A stretch of DNA of 64,000 bases from positions 1-64,000 of the forward strand of contig JADJPF010000004.1 of NCBI GenBank assembly GCA_016713405.1, written 5' to 3'. Below are positions 54,292 to 62,714 of this stretch, in pieces (position 1 is the stretch's first letter; every line of letters starts with the position of its first letter). The position numbers and the translations under genes were made by a program. The notes beneath the pieces were generated by a model. That model was given only the letters and a program-made list of their open reading frames with translations. It had not been told where the DNA came from and did no database searches. Origin of the DNA: Blastocatellia bacterium (GTDB lineage: Bacteria; Acidobacteriota; Blastocatellia; Chloracidobacteriales; JADJPF01).

Positions 54292-55179
54292 TTAAATATT
54301 TGTATTTTGTAGCAAAGATTTGATTGCTGTTTGAGCATTGTTATCTGGCATTAGAAGTGGGCTACGTACAGTTCCACCTTTATAACCTAGTAAATCCATT
54401 ACATATTTAATACCACCAACACCATAGCGGCTAGCAATTTGTTCTGATAGAACTAAAAGTTTTAATTGAAGTTCCCGCGCTTTAGCATTGTTTTTATCTA
54501 TTACAGCTTGAAAAATTTGGCTGCAAAGCTCAGGGACAAAATTTGCAACAGCTAAAATTGCACCCTGTGCGCCAATACTTAAAGCAGGGTAGAGAATTGG
54601 CGCACTACCAGTTAAAACCATAAAGCTATCTTTAACTAAACTAATGGTTTGCGTTAAAGCTTTCATATCTCCAGAACTATCTTTAATTCCTACAATATTT
54701 GGATGTTCAGATAATTTTCCAATTAAATCTGGAGCTAGACTTATGCCAGTAAATTGAGGGACACTGTAAAGCAATACCGGAATAGGGCTAGTGTCTGCAA
54801 CCGCTTGATAATAAGCACTTAAGGCCAAAGCTGTCATTGAGCTTTTAAAATAATGTGGACTAACAACTAGCGCGTAATCTGCCCCACATTCAGCCGCTAG
54901 CTTAGTAAAAGCTATTGTTGCAGCAGTAGAATGAAGTCCAGTACCAACAATCATTGTTTTATCATTGGAAATTGACGCGCGGGCCGCTGTTAAAACTTCA
55001 ATTTTTTCTGTTTCATCTAAATGAACAACTTCACCAGTTGAACCTAAAACCAAATAACCTGCTAGCGGAGTTGTTTGCCAGCGAGAGAAATTAGTTTTTA
55101 ATGCAGTAATATCCAATTGTCCGTCTTTATCAAACGGTGTAACTATCGCGCTAAATATACCTAGTAATGATTTTTTCAT
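54292..55179 (-). CDS. DapA-family (class I aldolase-like) lyase
   Basis: A 295-residue TIM-barrel enzyme of the dihydrodipicolinate synthase / N-acetylneuraminate lyase family. GIFSAIVTPFDKDG at the N terminus, LVLGSTGEVVHLDETEK in the pyruvate-binding loop, the catalytic Tyr in LLYSVPQFTG and the Schiff-base Lys in NIVGIKDSSGD. The loop reads GSTGE rather than the GTTGE usual in true DapA, and sequence around the active site resembles 4-hydroxy-2-oxoglutarate aldolases, so the substrate is open. The stop lies 25 bases before the peptidase start. Confidence 0.85.
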   Translation of the reverse strand: MKKSLLGIFSAIVTPFDKDGQLDITALKTNFSRWQTTPLAGYLVLGSTGEVVHLDETEKIEVLTAARASISNDKTMIVGTGLHSTAATIAFTKLAAECGADYALVVSPHYFKSSMTALALSAYYQAVADTSPIPVLLYSVPQFTGISLAPDLIGKLSEHPNIVGIKDSSGDMKALTQTISLVKDSFMVLTGSAPILYPALSIGAQGAILAVANFVPELCSQIFQAVIDKNNAKARELQLKLLVLSEQIASRYGVGGIKYVMDLLGYKGGTVRSPLLMPDNNAQTAIKSLLQNTNI

Positions 55180-55249
55180 ACTCCCATTATATGAGTCTCT
55201 TAAGTCAACTCACAACTACACTTAGCCATATAAATTGCTAACTTAGAAG

Positions 55250-56167
55250 TTAAAAATGAAACTCCTTTGTAGCTAAAACTGTTAAGTTAGAAAAATCTGT
55301 AGTAACTTTGACTTGATAGTATTTTTTACCAATCCCACTACTTATATAAGAAATAACATATTGTTGTTTAAGCAGTTGTGCAAATTTTTGTAATGGGACA
55401 TCAAAAGTTACATAACCAGAATTAGTATAAAAAGCTTGTCCTCCTGTTTGTTCACTTAAGTAAATAAGAGAATTAATTCCGGTATTTTGAGCAAAGAAAT
55501 TTTTTACTCTAGCGGAAGGTGCAAAAATCGAGAAAATTACTACATTGTTTTTTTGTGCTTCTCTCATTACTTGGTCTAAATAAAGATTAGAAGTTGCTGT
55601 AGAAAATTTGCCATTAGAAGGGTCAAAACCATCAGAAATAAATAATATTTCATTACGTTCTTGTTCAAGGCCGTTAAAATAAGGCAAGACTCCTTTTAAG
55701 TCCCAATAAGGATTAACAGCAAAACTACTAAAAGAATCTGTTACACGGATTTTGCTGGCTGCTTGCGTTAAATCAGTGGTAAATTCTTGGGCAACAGTAA
55801 CAAAATTATCTTTAGCATAAACTACCATTATTTTTGAACCTGTAGGCAAATTGGTAATAAATTGTTTAATGCTATTAATCTCTAAATTAAATTGCTCTAA
55901 ACCCTCTTGCATCACTACTGCTAGATTTAGAGGTGCTTGATTGCTAGGTTGAACAAAAACTATTGGTGATAAGACCCCATCTTGGTAAACTTGAAAATCA
56001 CTTGCTTGTAACTCAGGAACAAAACGATTTTTCTTTTCTTTTACTGTTACGGTAATTGTCTTGATGGTTTCTGCTGATGTTTGAGCATATGTCAAATTGT
56101 TAGCAGTAAAAGAACATAGTATTAGAAATATTGCTAGGATATAGTTGATTAATTTATAACTAAACAT
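55250..56167 (-). CDS. Secreted VWFA-related protein lacking MIDAS residues
   Basis: A 305-residue protein with a signal peptide (YILAIFLILCSFTANNLTYAQ) followed by the acidobacterial VWFA-related architecture: VTVKEKKNRFVPELQASDFQVYQDG (the Fv/D-x-Q-V-ydDG segment), VWA core and a C-terminal beta domain (YYQVKVTTDFSNLTVLATKEF). The usual metal-site DxSGSM reads VVMQEGLEQ, so metal-dependent adhesion is unlikely. ATG at 56167 is preferred: AAGGAG lies 9 bases upstream, while the longer TTG frame would contain this ribosome site. Function in the envelope unknown. Confidence 0.87.
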   Translation of the reverse strand: MFSYKLINYILAIFLILCSFTANNLTYAQTSAETIKTITVTVKEKKNRFVPELQASDFQVYQDGVLSPIVFVQPSNQAPLNLAVVMQEGLEQFNLEINSIKQFITNLPTGSKIMVVYAKDNFVTVAQEFTTDLTQAASKIRVTDSFSSFAVNPYWDLKGVLPYFNGLEQERNEILFISDGFDPSNGKFSTATSNLYLDQVMREAQKNNVVIFSIFAPSARVKNFFAQNTGINSLIYLSEQTGGQAFYTNSGYVTFDVPLQKFAQLLKQQYVISYISSGIGKKYYQVKVTTDFSNLTVLATKEFHF

Positions 56168-56414
56168 GGTAATTATCTCCTTATTCAAAATTTCTAATTT
56201 TTGTTAATAAACAAAAACTATGCCAATAGAGCTAATTTGCTAACACATTGCATTTTCAATAGTTTAATAATTAGCTTTGGTTTAATAAGTGTGTAAAAAA
56301 CAAATTCTTGCGAAATATTGCTAGAGTTTAAGCAAATAAAATGGAAGTTAAAAAATTATCCTTAGATAAATACTCTGAACATTACTTAGAAATTTTTTTT
56401 TAGCGCAGGATAAA

Positions 56415-58991
56415 TTGCTAATTAAATTAGCTCATAATGGTTTAGATCGTCGTTCTACTTTACATAATAATTTTAAGCAAAATTTGTTTTTTCAGCTAAA
56501 AGAACAAAAGCTCTGTTTTATGAGCGAATTAGACCAAACAGCTTTTCCTTTAACAAATGAAATTATCATTGTTTATTTAGGTAAATTTGAGCAGATAAAA
56601 TTAGCTACTATTAAGATTATAGATTTATCACTAATTATAGACACTTATTACACACTTTCACCTTTTGAAACCCGCTTTTTAGCTCAAAATGGTTTTCCTC
56701 ATCCAGTCAAAGAAATAGCAGCAAATTTATCTAATGTAATTACTACAGACTTACACACACATTTTGCAGGTTGTGTTTCTGCAAAAGATTTAATTAGGAT
56801 TGGGAGAGAATATAATCTTAGTTATCCTATTGAAATACTTGAACTTGCAGGCATTCATACTATAGAAAAAGAACCTCTACCTTTAGCTAATTTATCAACA
56901 GAATTACAAAATATTTTAGTCCAACGTTTGTCTATTCCTTTAGATCGTCGGGTTCCTTTTGTTGGAATGGAGAAAATTTATAAGTTACGCTCTCCTATTA
57001 CAAAAAATATAAAAACCTTTATTGCTCTTTGTTGGCAAATTGCTAAAGATTATCAAAGAATGGCTGTTAAATATATTGAGCTTTCTTTTGCTAATGTTAT
57101 TTACTCTAGTTATTTAGAATTACTACATAAAGAACTTCCTAAAATAGAGAAGGAAACAGGTTTAACAATTAGGTTTTTGGCTGCTATTGGTCGTAGTGAT
57201 GATTTAGAATGGGATTTAGATTATATAGAACAGCTTAAGCAAATGTCAGCTAGTCCTTATATAGTGGGGGTAGATTTTCTAGGGCATGAAACTAATTCAA
57301 CTTATGCTTTTGCACAACAAATTACAGAAATTGCAAAATGGGCTGACCAAAATTATCCAGGTTTTGTTATCCGAGTGCATGCTGGAGAAAATCCAGCACA
57401 CCCTGAAAATATTCGTGCTGCTATGGAGTTAACTAAAAATTATAAAGTGCAATTAAGAATTGGACATGGGCTTTTTGGCGTTGATGAGCAGACTTTAAGA
57501 GAGTTAAAAAACATACAAGCAATAGTAGAGTTTAATCTTAATTCCAATCTAGCACTAAATAATATTCAAACAACCCGCGAAGTACCTATAAAAAAATATT
57601 TAGACCAAGAAATAGCTGTTGTACTAGGAACTGATGGTTATGGAATCTACCAAACAGCAGCAAATAGTGAAGTTCAAGCAGCTTTACTTGCAGGTGTTAC
57701 TAAAGAAGATTTAGCCAAAATTCAAGAAACTGAAAAAGCATATTTACTTAAAAGAAAGGTTTGGGATAAAGATAAACAAGTAAATTTTTCTGTGCCAAGA
57801 GATTTACCTAAAAAATATTACACACCAGAAGTTTTAGCACTTAAACAATCCGCTAAAGTTGCCAGAGATCAAGCTTTATTAAATCGTTTAGAAGAAATAG
57901 GAATCACTTTATTAAATGATAAAGAGGTTAATAACTTATTAAAAGGAAAGCAAGTTATTTCAATTGCTGGGGCATGGTATAAAAGCTGGGAGAAAATTTC
58001 CCTAGAGCAACAAGAAAAAATCTATCAGCTTTTAGACGAGCTATTTGCACAGCTTGATCCTAAAATGGTAGTAATTGTTATTGGTGGAACTAAGCGAGGA
58101 ATTGCTAATGTTGTAGAGCAACGAGCAATGCCTTTAGGTTTTACTGTGCTAGCTACTTTGGTAAAAGAAACCCCTCCATTGTGGCTAGAAAAAAATAGTG
58201 CTACACACGCCTGTATTGTGGCTGAAGACCTTTATGATAAAGCAGCAGGACTTTATCAGCTTATGAAAGAGCACCATGCTATATGTCTATTTATTGGTGG
58301 AGGCAATATTGTTAGTGATGAAATACAAGCCGCTAATAATCTTAGATTAAATTACTTACTTATGAAAGGCCCAGAAGGGGCAAGTTCTTTGCATGCTGAA
58401 CAACGCCCAGAACGTGCATTTACTAGTGCTAAAGAGGTGTTGTTAGCTTTAGAATATAACAAACCTTGGCATTCAACCAATGAACCTTATTGGCATTTAG
58501 GAGCAAATCTTACGGTAGACATTGTTTTAATTCGTAATAATCCTGAAACAAAAGAAAAGGAAGTTTTGCTAATTCGTCGTGATGATGATGCTATGGCAGA
58601 GCCTGGGAAATGGGCATTACCTGGAGGTTTTCAGCTAACGGATGCTCCACGTGGAACATATTGGAAGGCAGGAAAAGAAACTGCTCGTGAAGCTTGTGTA
58701 AGAGAACTACTGGAGGAAACTAGTTTAGATATCAAGCATTTAGAGTCAGAATTGATTTATGTTGGTAGTTATGAAGGTGAAGGACGTGATCCACGTGATA
58801 GCCCGCAGGCTTGGAGTCGTTCAACTGTTTTTGCACTACTTTTGCCTGATAAGCTAGCTAAAACACCTATTGCAGGTAATGATGATGCTTGTGATGCTCG
58901 TTGGATAAAAATTAACCCTTTTCCTACTAAGCTGGCTTTTGACCATAATAGAATTTTGAAAGACGCAATTTTGCAGCTAAAACACTCTTAA
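56415..58991 (+). CDS. Adenosine deaminase / SLOG-like / Nudix fusion protein
   Basis: An 858-residue soluble protein with three enzyme-like parts. Residues about 110-430: adenosine/AMP deaminase barrel with TTDLHTHFAG (His114, His116), VHAGENPAHPENIR (His322, catalytic Glu), RIGHGL (His351) and GTDGYG (Asp407). Residues about 510-680: a Rossmann-like domain of SLOG/LOG type (VISIAGAWYKSW, IVIGGTKRGIANVVEQRA, CLFIGGGNIVSDEIQAA). Residues about 695-858: Nudix hydrolase (WALPGGF, then EACVRELLEETSL as Nudix helix). A purine nucleoside or ADP-ribose-type substrate is plausible. The start codon is uncertain: ATG 56341 reads 20 codons into a T9 run and joins this frame by a -1 shift. Monocistronic, followed by strong hairpins. 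Confidence 0.85.
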   Translation: MLIKLAHNGLDRRSTLHNNFKQNLFFQLKEQKLCFMSELDQTAFPLTNEIIIVYLGKFEQIKLATIKIIDLSLIIDTYYTLSPFETRFLAQNGFPHPVKEIAANLSNVITTDLHTHFAGCVSAKDLIRIGREYNLSYPIEILELAGIHTIEKEPLPLANLSTELQNILVQRLSIPLDRRVPFVGMEKIYKLRSPITKNIKTFIALCWQIAKDYQRMAVKYIELSFANVIYSSYLELLHKELPKIEKETGLTIRFLAAIGRSDDLEWDLDYIEQLKQMSASPYIVGVDFLGHETNSTYAFAQQITEIAKWADQNYPGFVIRVHAGENPAHPENIRAAMELTKNYKVQLRIGHGLFGVDEQTLRELKNIQAIVEFNLNSNLALNNIQTTREVPIKKYLDQEIAVVLGTDGYGIYQTAANSEVQAALLAGVTKEDLAKIQETEKAYLLKRKVWDKDKQVNFSVPRDLPKKYYTPEVLALKQSAKVARDQALLNRLEEIGITLLNDKEVNNLLKGKQVISIAGAWYKSWEKISLEQQEKIYQLLDELFAQLDPKMVVIVIGGTKRGIANVVEQRAMPLGFTVLATLVKETPPLWLEKNSATHACIVAEDLYDKAAGLYQLMKEHHAICLFIGGGNIVSDEIQAANNLRLNYLLMKGPEGASSLHAEQRPERAFTSAKEVLLALEYNKPWHSTNEPYWHLGANLTVDIVLIRNNPETKEKEVLLIRRDDDAMAEPGKWALPGGFQLTDAPRGTYWKAGKETAREACVRELLEETSLDIKHLESELIYVGSYEGEGRDPRDSPQAWSRSTVFALLLPDKLAKTPIAGNDDACDARWIKINPFPTKLAFDHNRILKDAILQLKHS

Positions 58992-59010
58992 TTAAGGTGT
59001 TTTAGCTGCA
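58972..59010 (+). repeat. 14-bp inverted repeat at the end of the deaminase fusion gene
   Basis: TGCAGCTAAAACAC (58972-58985) and its exact complement GTGTTTTAGCTGCA (58997-59010) span the stop codon, giving a stable hairpin without a T run. It stands directly before the next terminator hairpin. Confidence 0.8.
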
Positions 59011-59011
59011 A

Positions 59012-59055
59012 AGAAAAAGCTTATAGAAATTATTTAATCTCTATAAGCTTTTTCT
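59012..59055. terminator. Bidirectional terminator
   Basis: A perfect 15-bp stem AGAAAAAGCTTATAG (59012-59026) / CTATAAGCTTTTTCT (59041-59055) between the convergent deaminase fusion and TerB-like genes, with T-rich arms on both strands. Confidence 0.88.
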
Positions 59056-59084
59056 TTTCTATTAACTAAGCTAAATAAACTGAA

Positions 59085-59549
59085 TTATTTAGCTTTTTTC
59101 TTTTTCTTAACAACAGACTTTTTCTCACTAGATTTTTGCCTAGGTTTTTCCTCTACACCCCAAGAATCTCTTATATGTGTAAGAAATTCTGCTTCATCGT
59201 CAGAAAGCTCATCTAAGCTAACAACATCTTCAATTCCATTAACTAGCTCTGCTAGCTTTTCGTCTGGAAAATAATCAGCAAAGATTTCAATAGTTTCTTC
59301 TAGTAATTCCGTGTTAGGATCATCACTAATGTCTTGTAAACATCCTGTTAACACTTCTTCTACGTCAGAATCTACACCTAAGGCATCTATAACACCTTGC
59401 ACATAGGCTGCAACGCCTGTTATCTCTTCTTCTGAAAGCTCACCATCAACAGCACAAAACCATAAAAGTAAATGGCAAATGCGGTATTCTAGCGGGTAAT
59501 CACCCATTGCTTCAAACATGTCTTCACTCAGAAACTTATTTTTAGCCAT
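59085..59549 (-). CDS. TerB-like acidic helical protein
   Basis: A 154-residue protein. Residues about 15-120 form an all-helical, acidic domain resembling TerB (RICHLLLWFCAVDGELSEEEI contains the AVDGELSxEE signature), which in tellurite-resistance proteins binds metal at acidic loops. The C terminus is a lysine-rich tail (KKSVVKKKKKAK), giving a strongly dipolar protein. It lies between the deaminase fusion and an SPFH gene; TerB-like and band-7 type proteins often occur together in stress loci, but no ter operon is seen here. Confidence 0.72.
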   Translation of the reverse strand: MAKNKFLSEDMFEAMGDYPLEYRICHLLLWFCAVDGELSEEEITGVAAYVQGVIDALGVDSDVEEVLTGCLQDISDDPNTELLEETIEIFADYFPDEKLAELVNGIEDVVSLDELSDDEAEFLTHIRDSWGVEEKPRQKSSEKKSVVKKKKKAK

Positions 59550-59704
59550 ATTTATTCCTTTTTTGTTAGGATTGGAATTTAGCCCATTTTTTCCTACTCT
59601 GAAAAATTTTTCAAGCTAATAAAACGATTTTATCGGTAGAATTTTGTATAACATAATATTAAAGTTGCTTAGTTATTATTCGGTTGATAGAGGAAAAACT
59701 AAAA

Positions 59705-59750
59705 ATTCCATTAATATTGCCTAGGTATACACTGGTAATATTAATGGAAT
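59705..59750 (-). terminator. Terminator of the SPFH gene
   Basis: A 17-bp stem with one G-U pair (59705-59721 with 59734-59750, core CCATTAATATT / AATATTAATGG) begins 22 bases after the SPFH stop; the minus strand continues with a T-rich stretch (TTTTTAGTTTTTCC). Confidence 0.8.
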
Positions 59751-59771
59751 TAATAAGTTATAGTTTTAAGG

Positions 59772-60641
59772 TTACTTTTCTAATTCATCGTTTTTGGCTA
59801 AATGTTTATCAAATCCTATGTAAATACGAGCATTAGCTGTTTTAGAAAGGTCTGAAAGTGTTTCTAGCTCGCGTAGTCTTAGAAGTGCTGGGTAAGTGCT
59901 ATAAGCTTGTGCTGCTTGTTCACGGTCTTGTAGAGCTTTAACATCAGCCTCAGTTTTTATTTTTAGTGCTTCAGCTTCAGCTTGGGCTACTAAAAGTTTA
60001 GCATTAGCTGCGGTTTCTGCTTCTAATTGTTGATTAGTTGCTCTGGTTTGAGCATCAATTTTTTGTACTTCTGCCTTTGTTCGTGCTTCTACCATTTGGG
60101 CTTGGCTCATACGCTCAGCCGCTAACACCTTATTCATAATCTCTTGCAAATTACCGGGGAAAATTAAATCCTTAACATCTGCCCGTAAAATTGCTACACC
60201 ATAACCGCTAGCAGACTCTTTTACTTCATGTAGAATTTCTTCGCTAAGATGATTACGATTAGTTAGAATTTCCTCTAGCGTCATAGAAGCTAATGAGCGA
60301 CGTGCTGCTAGTTGGACATCGCTATAAATACGTTCTTCATAATTAGTCACCATATGGATAGCAGCTTGGGGGTTGGTAACTCTAAATTGGACAATAATGC
60401 TAACTCTTATAGCTACCTTGTCGGATGTCAAAATTTCTTGACCTTTAATGGTTAAATCCCTTTCTTGAACGCTTACTAAAATTACTTCTACTTTAGGGCG
60501 TGGAAATAAGTAGTTGAGTATCTTAGATTTATGCTGCTCTAGTATTTCATAGCGACCCGCTGGTAACACTTTAGTTAGTACACCATCTTGATAGTAAAGC
60601 CCTCTATGAGTGTCTTTTATAATGATTTCTTTTTTTACCAT
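59772..60641 (-). CDS. SPFH/band-7 domain protein without a membrane anchor
   Basis: A 289-residue slipin/stomatin-like protein. Residues about 10-180 are the SPFH domain (RGLYYQDGVLTKVLPAGRYE, LTSDKVAIRVSIIVQFRVTNP, LAARRSLASMTLEEILTNR, YGVAILRADVKDLIFP). A helical, Ala/Gln/Glu-rich coiled coil follows (about 185-260), as in flotillin and slipin. The N-terminal hydrophobic hairpin that normally anchors slipins is missing; the protein starts directly with the beta domain, so it may be cytosolic or peripherally bound. The long leader upstream contains possible RNA structure. Confidence 0.85.
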   Translation of the reverse strand: MVKKEIIIKDTHRGLYYQDGVLTKVLPAGRYEILEQHKSKILNYLFPRPKVEVILVSVQERDLTIKGQEILTSDKVAIRVSIIVQFRVTNPQAAIHMVTNYEERIYSDVQLAARRSLASMTLEEILTNRNHLSEEILHEVKESASGYGVAILRADVKDLIFPGNLQEIMNKVLAAERMSQAQMVEARTKAEVQKIDAQTRATNQQLEAETAANAKLLVAQAEAEALKIKTEADVKALQDREQAAQAYSTYPALLRLRELETLSDLSKTANARIYIGFDKHLAKNDELEK

Positions 60642-60704
60642 AATAACACCTACAGTTAGTTATATTACTAGCTTATTTTTATTAATTTTTAAGATTTAGC
60701 CGTA

Positions 60705-60840
60705 GCAGGGTTTATTTGGAGGACAAGCATTTTCCAGATTTGGCATGTCTGAGTCACTACCGCAATGGGTGATAGTAACCAATATGGTTGATTGCTCCTA
60801 ACCCTGCCAGCAATCGGTTTGGATATTCTCTATCCAAACC
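60705..60840. other. Possible structured RNA in the gap before the SPFH gene
   Basis: In the 354-base gap 60642-60995 an outer 8-bp helix GCAGGGTT (60705-60712) / AACCCTGC (60800-60807) closes nested shorter helices (GGAG/CTCC, CAA/TTG, AACCA/TGGTT at 60777-60789). A 10-bp hairpin GGTTTGGATA / TATCCAAACC (60816-60840) follows. The local GC is higher than in the surrounding spacer. No known riboswitch or RNA family was recognised. Both flanking genes are on the minus strand, so it could be the 5' leader of the SPFH gene or a separate small RNA. Confidence 0.35.
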
Positions 60841-60995
60841 CCCTTTTAGCAACCACAATGCCAGGAATAGTTTTTTGTAATATATAAATTTATACTATTG
60901 ATAATTAAACAGTTAATAGAGCAAGAAATAAATCACTAACAAAAATTTTTATCTTTTTATCTTGCTAGTTATCTTATAGGCTAAGGTAGATAAAC

Positions 60996-61550
60996 TTATT
61001 TAGCTAACCAATCAGATTTTAGTAGTCCATAAAGTCGGTCGTCTAAAAATACGCCTTCTCTATAAACATGTTGGCGTTGAATACCTTCTAACTTAAAACC
61101 AGCTTTTTCTAAAACGCGCCACGAACTAATATTTTTATTAAATACTTTTGCAAAAATACGTAATACATTTAGTTCTTCAAAACTATATTTAATAAATGCT
61201 TGAATAGCTTGTGAGATAATACCTTGTCCCCAATAGGGTTTTGCTAGCCAATAACCAATTTCTGCAACTTGCGTGCTACTTGGTTCAGAGTGATAAATCC
61301 CTATGCTACCTATTAATTTGTTATCGCTTGAGCGACGAATTGCCAAAATCATAGGTTTTTGTTCAAGAAATTTTGATTCTAAGCCTTTTAGCCACTCCTC
61401 AGCATCATTTTCTGTAAAAGGACTAGTAATATTATCCATATTTTGATGAAACTCGGCTTCATTTAGCCATTCAACATGTGCTGCTTTATCAGTTAATTGC
61501 ATTGGTGAGAGAAAATAATCTTGTGATAAATAAATAATAGGGTCTGACAT
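60996..61550 (-). CDS. GNAT-family acetyltransferase, RimJ/RimL-like
   Basis: A 184-residue acetyltransferase of the RimJ/RimL group. IGYWLAKPYWGQGIISQAI contains the acetyl-CoA-binding Q/R-x-x-G-x-G/A loop (WGQGI), and SSWRVLEKAGFKLEGIQRQHV is the conserved C-terminal strand-helix. Such enzymes acetylate protein N termini or small molecules including antibiotics; the substrate is not predictable. Start ATG at 61550; no clear operon partner. Confidence 0.87.
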   Translation of the reverse strand: MSDPIIYLSQDYFLSPMQLTDKAAHVEWLNEAEFHQNMDNITSPFTENDAEEWLKGLESKFLEQKPMILAIRRSSDNKLIGSIGIYHSEPSSTQVAEIGYWLAKPYWGQGIISQAIQAFIKYSFEELNVLRIFAKVFNKNISSWRVLEKAGFKLEGIQRQHVYREGVFLDDRLYGLLKSDWLAK

Positions 61551-61739
61551 TTTGGTTTTTTCTGGTAAAAACTATTTTAAGTTAAGTTTTGTTTCTGATA
61601 ATCTCCCCAAAAATAAACATTGCTAAACAATTGCGCAAAATATTTATAAGAAAAGAGTTAGCTAAATATTAAAATAAAAGTAGAAATAAATTCAAATTTA
61701 CTTTGTAGAAAGATTATAGAAACAAAAAAGGAATTGTAA

Positions 61740-62558
61740 ATGATTAAAGATACTAAAGAAATAGCTTATTTATATGACCTTTACCTTGTACCAACTTGGC
61801 GAAATCACTTTGATACATTGTTTGATGAAAAATGTGGTATACCTCAAACCGGACATGTATTAGATATAAACTGTGGTACAGGTGGTCATGCTATTGAACT
61901 GGCAAAACATTTGACTGGAAAAGGTAATGTAACAGCAATTGATGATAGCTTGGAAATAATTAAACTTGCCCAAGCTAAAGCCACAATAGCAAAATTAGAT
62001 AACTTAAATTTTTGGGCTGCCAATACTTTGTTTTTGGCTTTTGCTGATAATAGTTTTGATATGGTAATTACCGATGTTTCTTTGGCCGCAGCAGATAAAC
62101 TAGCAAAACAACTACCAGAATTAATAAGAGTAGCAAAACCTGGAGCTAAAATAGTTGTTTATGACATAACTAGAGGTAGTTTTGATGAATTTTTTTCAGT
62201 TTTTTGGGAAGCACTTTATAACTGCCAATTGTCAGAGAAACTATTTTCTAATTTAGAAGCTTTAATTAATGAGCGTGCTACAATTTTAGAGCTAGAACAA
62301 TTACTAAAAGAATCTGGACTAAAATCTATAACTAGTTATATAGAAAAAACAGAATTTCTTTTTGAAACTGCTGAAGCATTTTTTCAATCTCCGCTAATAG
62401 AACACTTTATGCTAGAAAAATGGTTTAGTATTGTGCCAAAAAACTCTGTAAAAGCTGTTAATGAAGCTTTAACATCAATTATTGACACAGAGCGCAATGG
62501 ATATGATTTTGATATTTCTATTAAAGCTACTTTACTAGTTGCTGAAAAACACGCTTGA
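61740..62558 (+). CDS. Class I SAM-dependent methyltransferase
   Basis: A 272-residue methyltransferase. Motif I reads VLDINCGTGGHAIELAKHL, acidic motif II VTAIDDSLEIIKLAQAK, then FDMVITDVSLAAADKL and IRVAKPGAKIVVYDITRG (post-motif region), the order of the UbiE/type 11 group. The last 100 residues are helical and variable and probably set the substrate, which is unknown. AAAAAGGAATTG provides the ribosome site before the ATG. Monocistronic. Confidence 0.87.
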   Translation: MIKDTKEIAYLYDLYLVPTWRNHFDTLFDEKCGIPQTGHVLDINCGTGGHAIELAKHLTGKGNVTAIDDSLEIIKLAQAKATIAKLDNLNFWAANTLFLAFADNSFDMVITDVSLAAADKLAKQLPELIRVAKPGAKIVVYDITRGSFDEFFSVFWEALYNCQLSEKLFSNLEALINERATILELEQLLKESGLKSITSYIEKTEFLFETAEAFFQSPLIEHFMLEKWFSIVPKNSVKAVNEALTSIIDTERNGYDFDISIKATLLVAEKHA

Positions 62559-62714
62559 TTTTGCTAGATCAATTTAACAGCTTGGCAGTAAAAAACCAAT
62601 AATTAGCTTCTAACAAAATATTAACCAAAACGCCCTAAATCCTACTTGATCTATTTAGCTTTTAAGTGCTTAATGATAGAAGTCTATCTCTAGTCTTAAG
62701 TTTAAGGTGGTTTT

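Noticed and set aside
60705..60840. 6S RNA, SRP RNA, RNase P RNA or a known riboswitch
   Set aside because: None of the conserved sequence blocks of these families could be matched on either strand, so only a generic structured element is reported.
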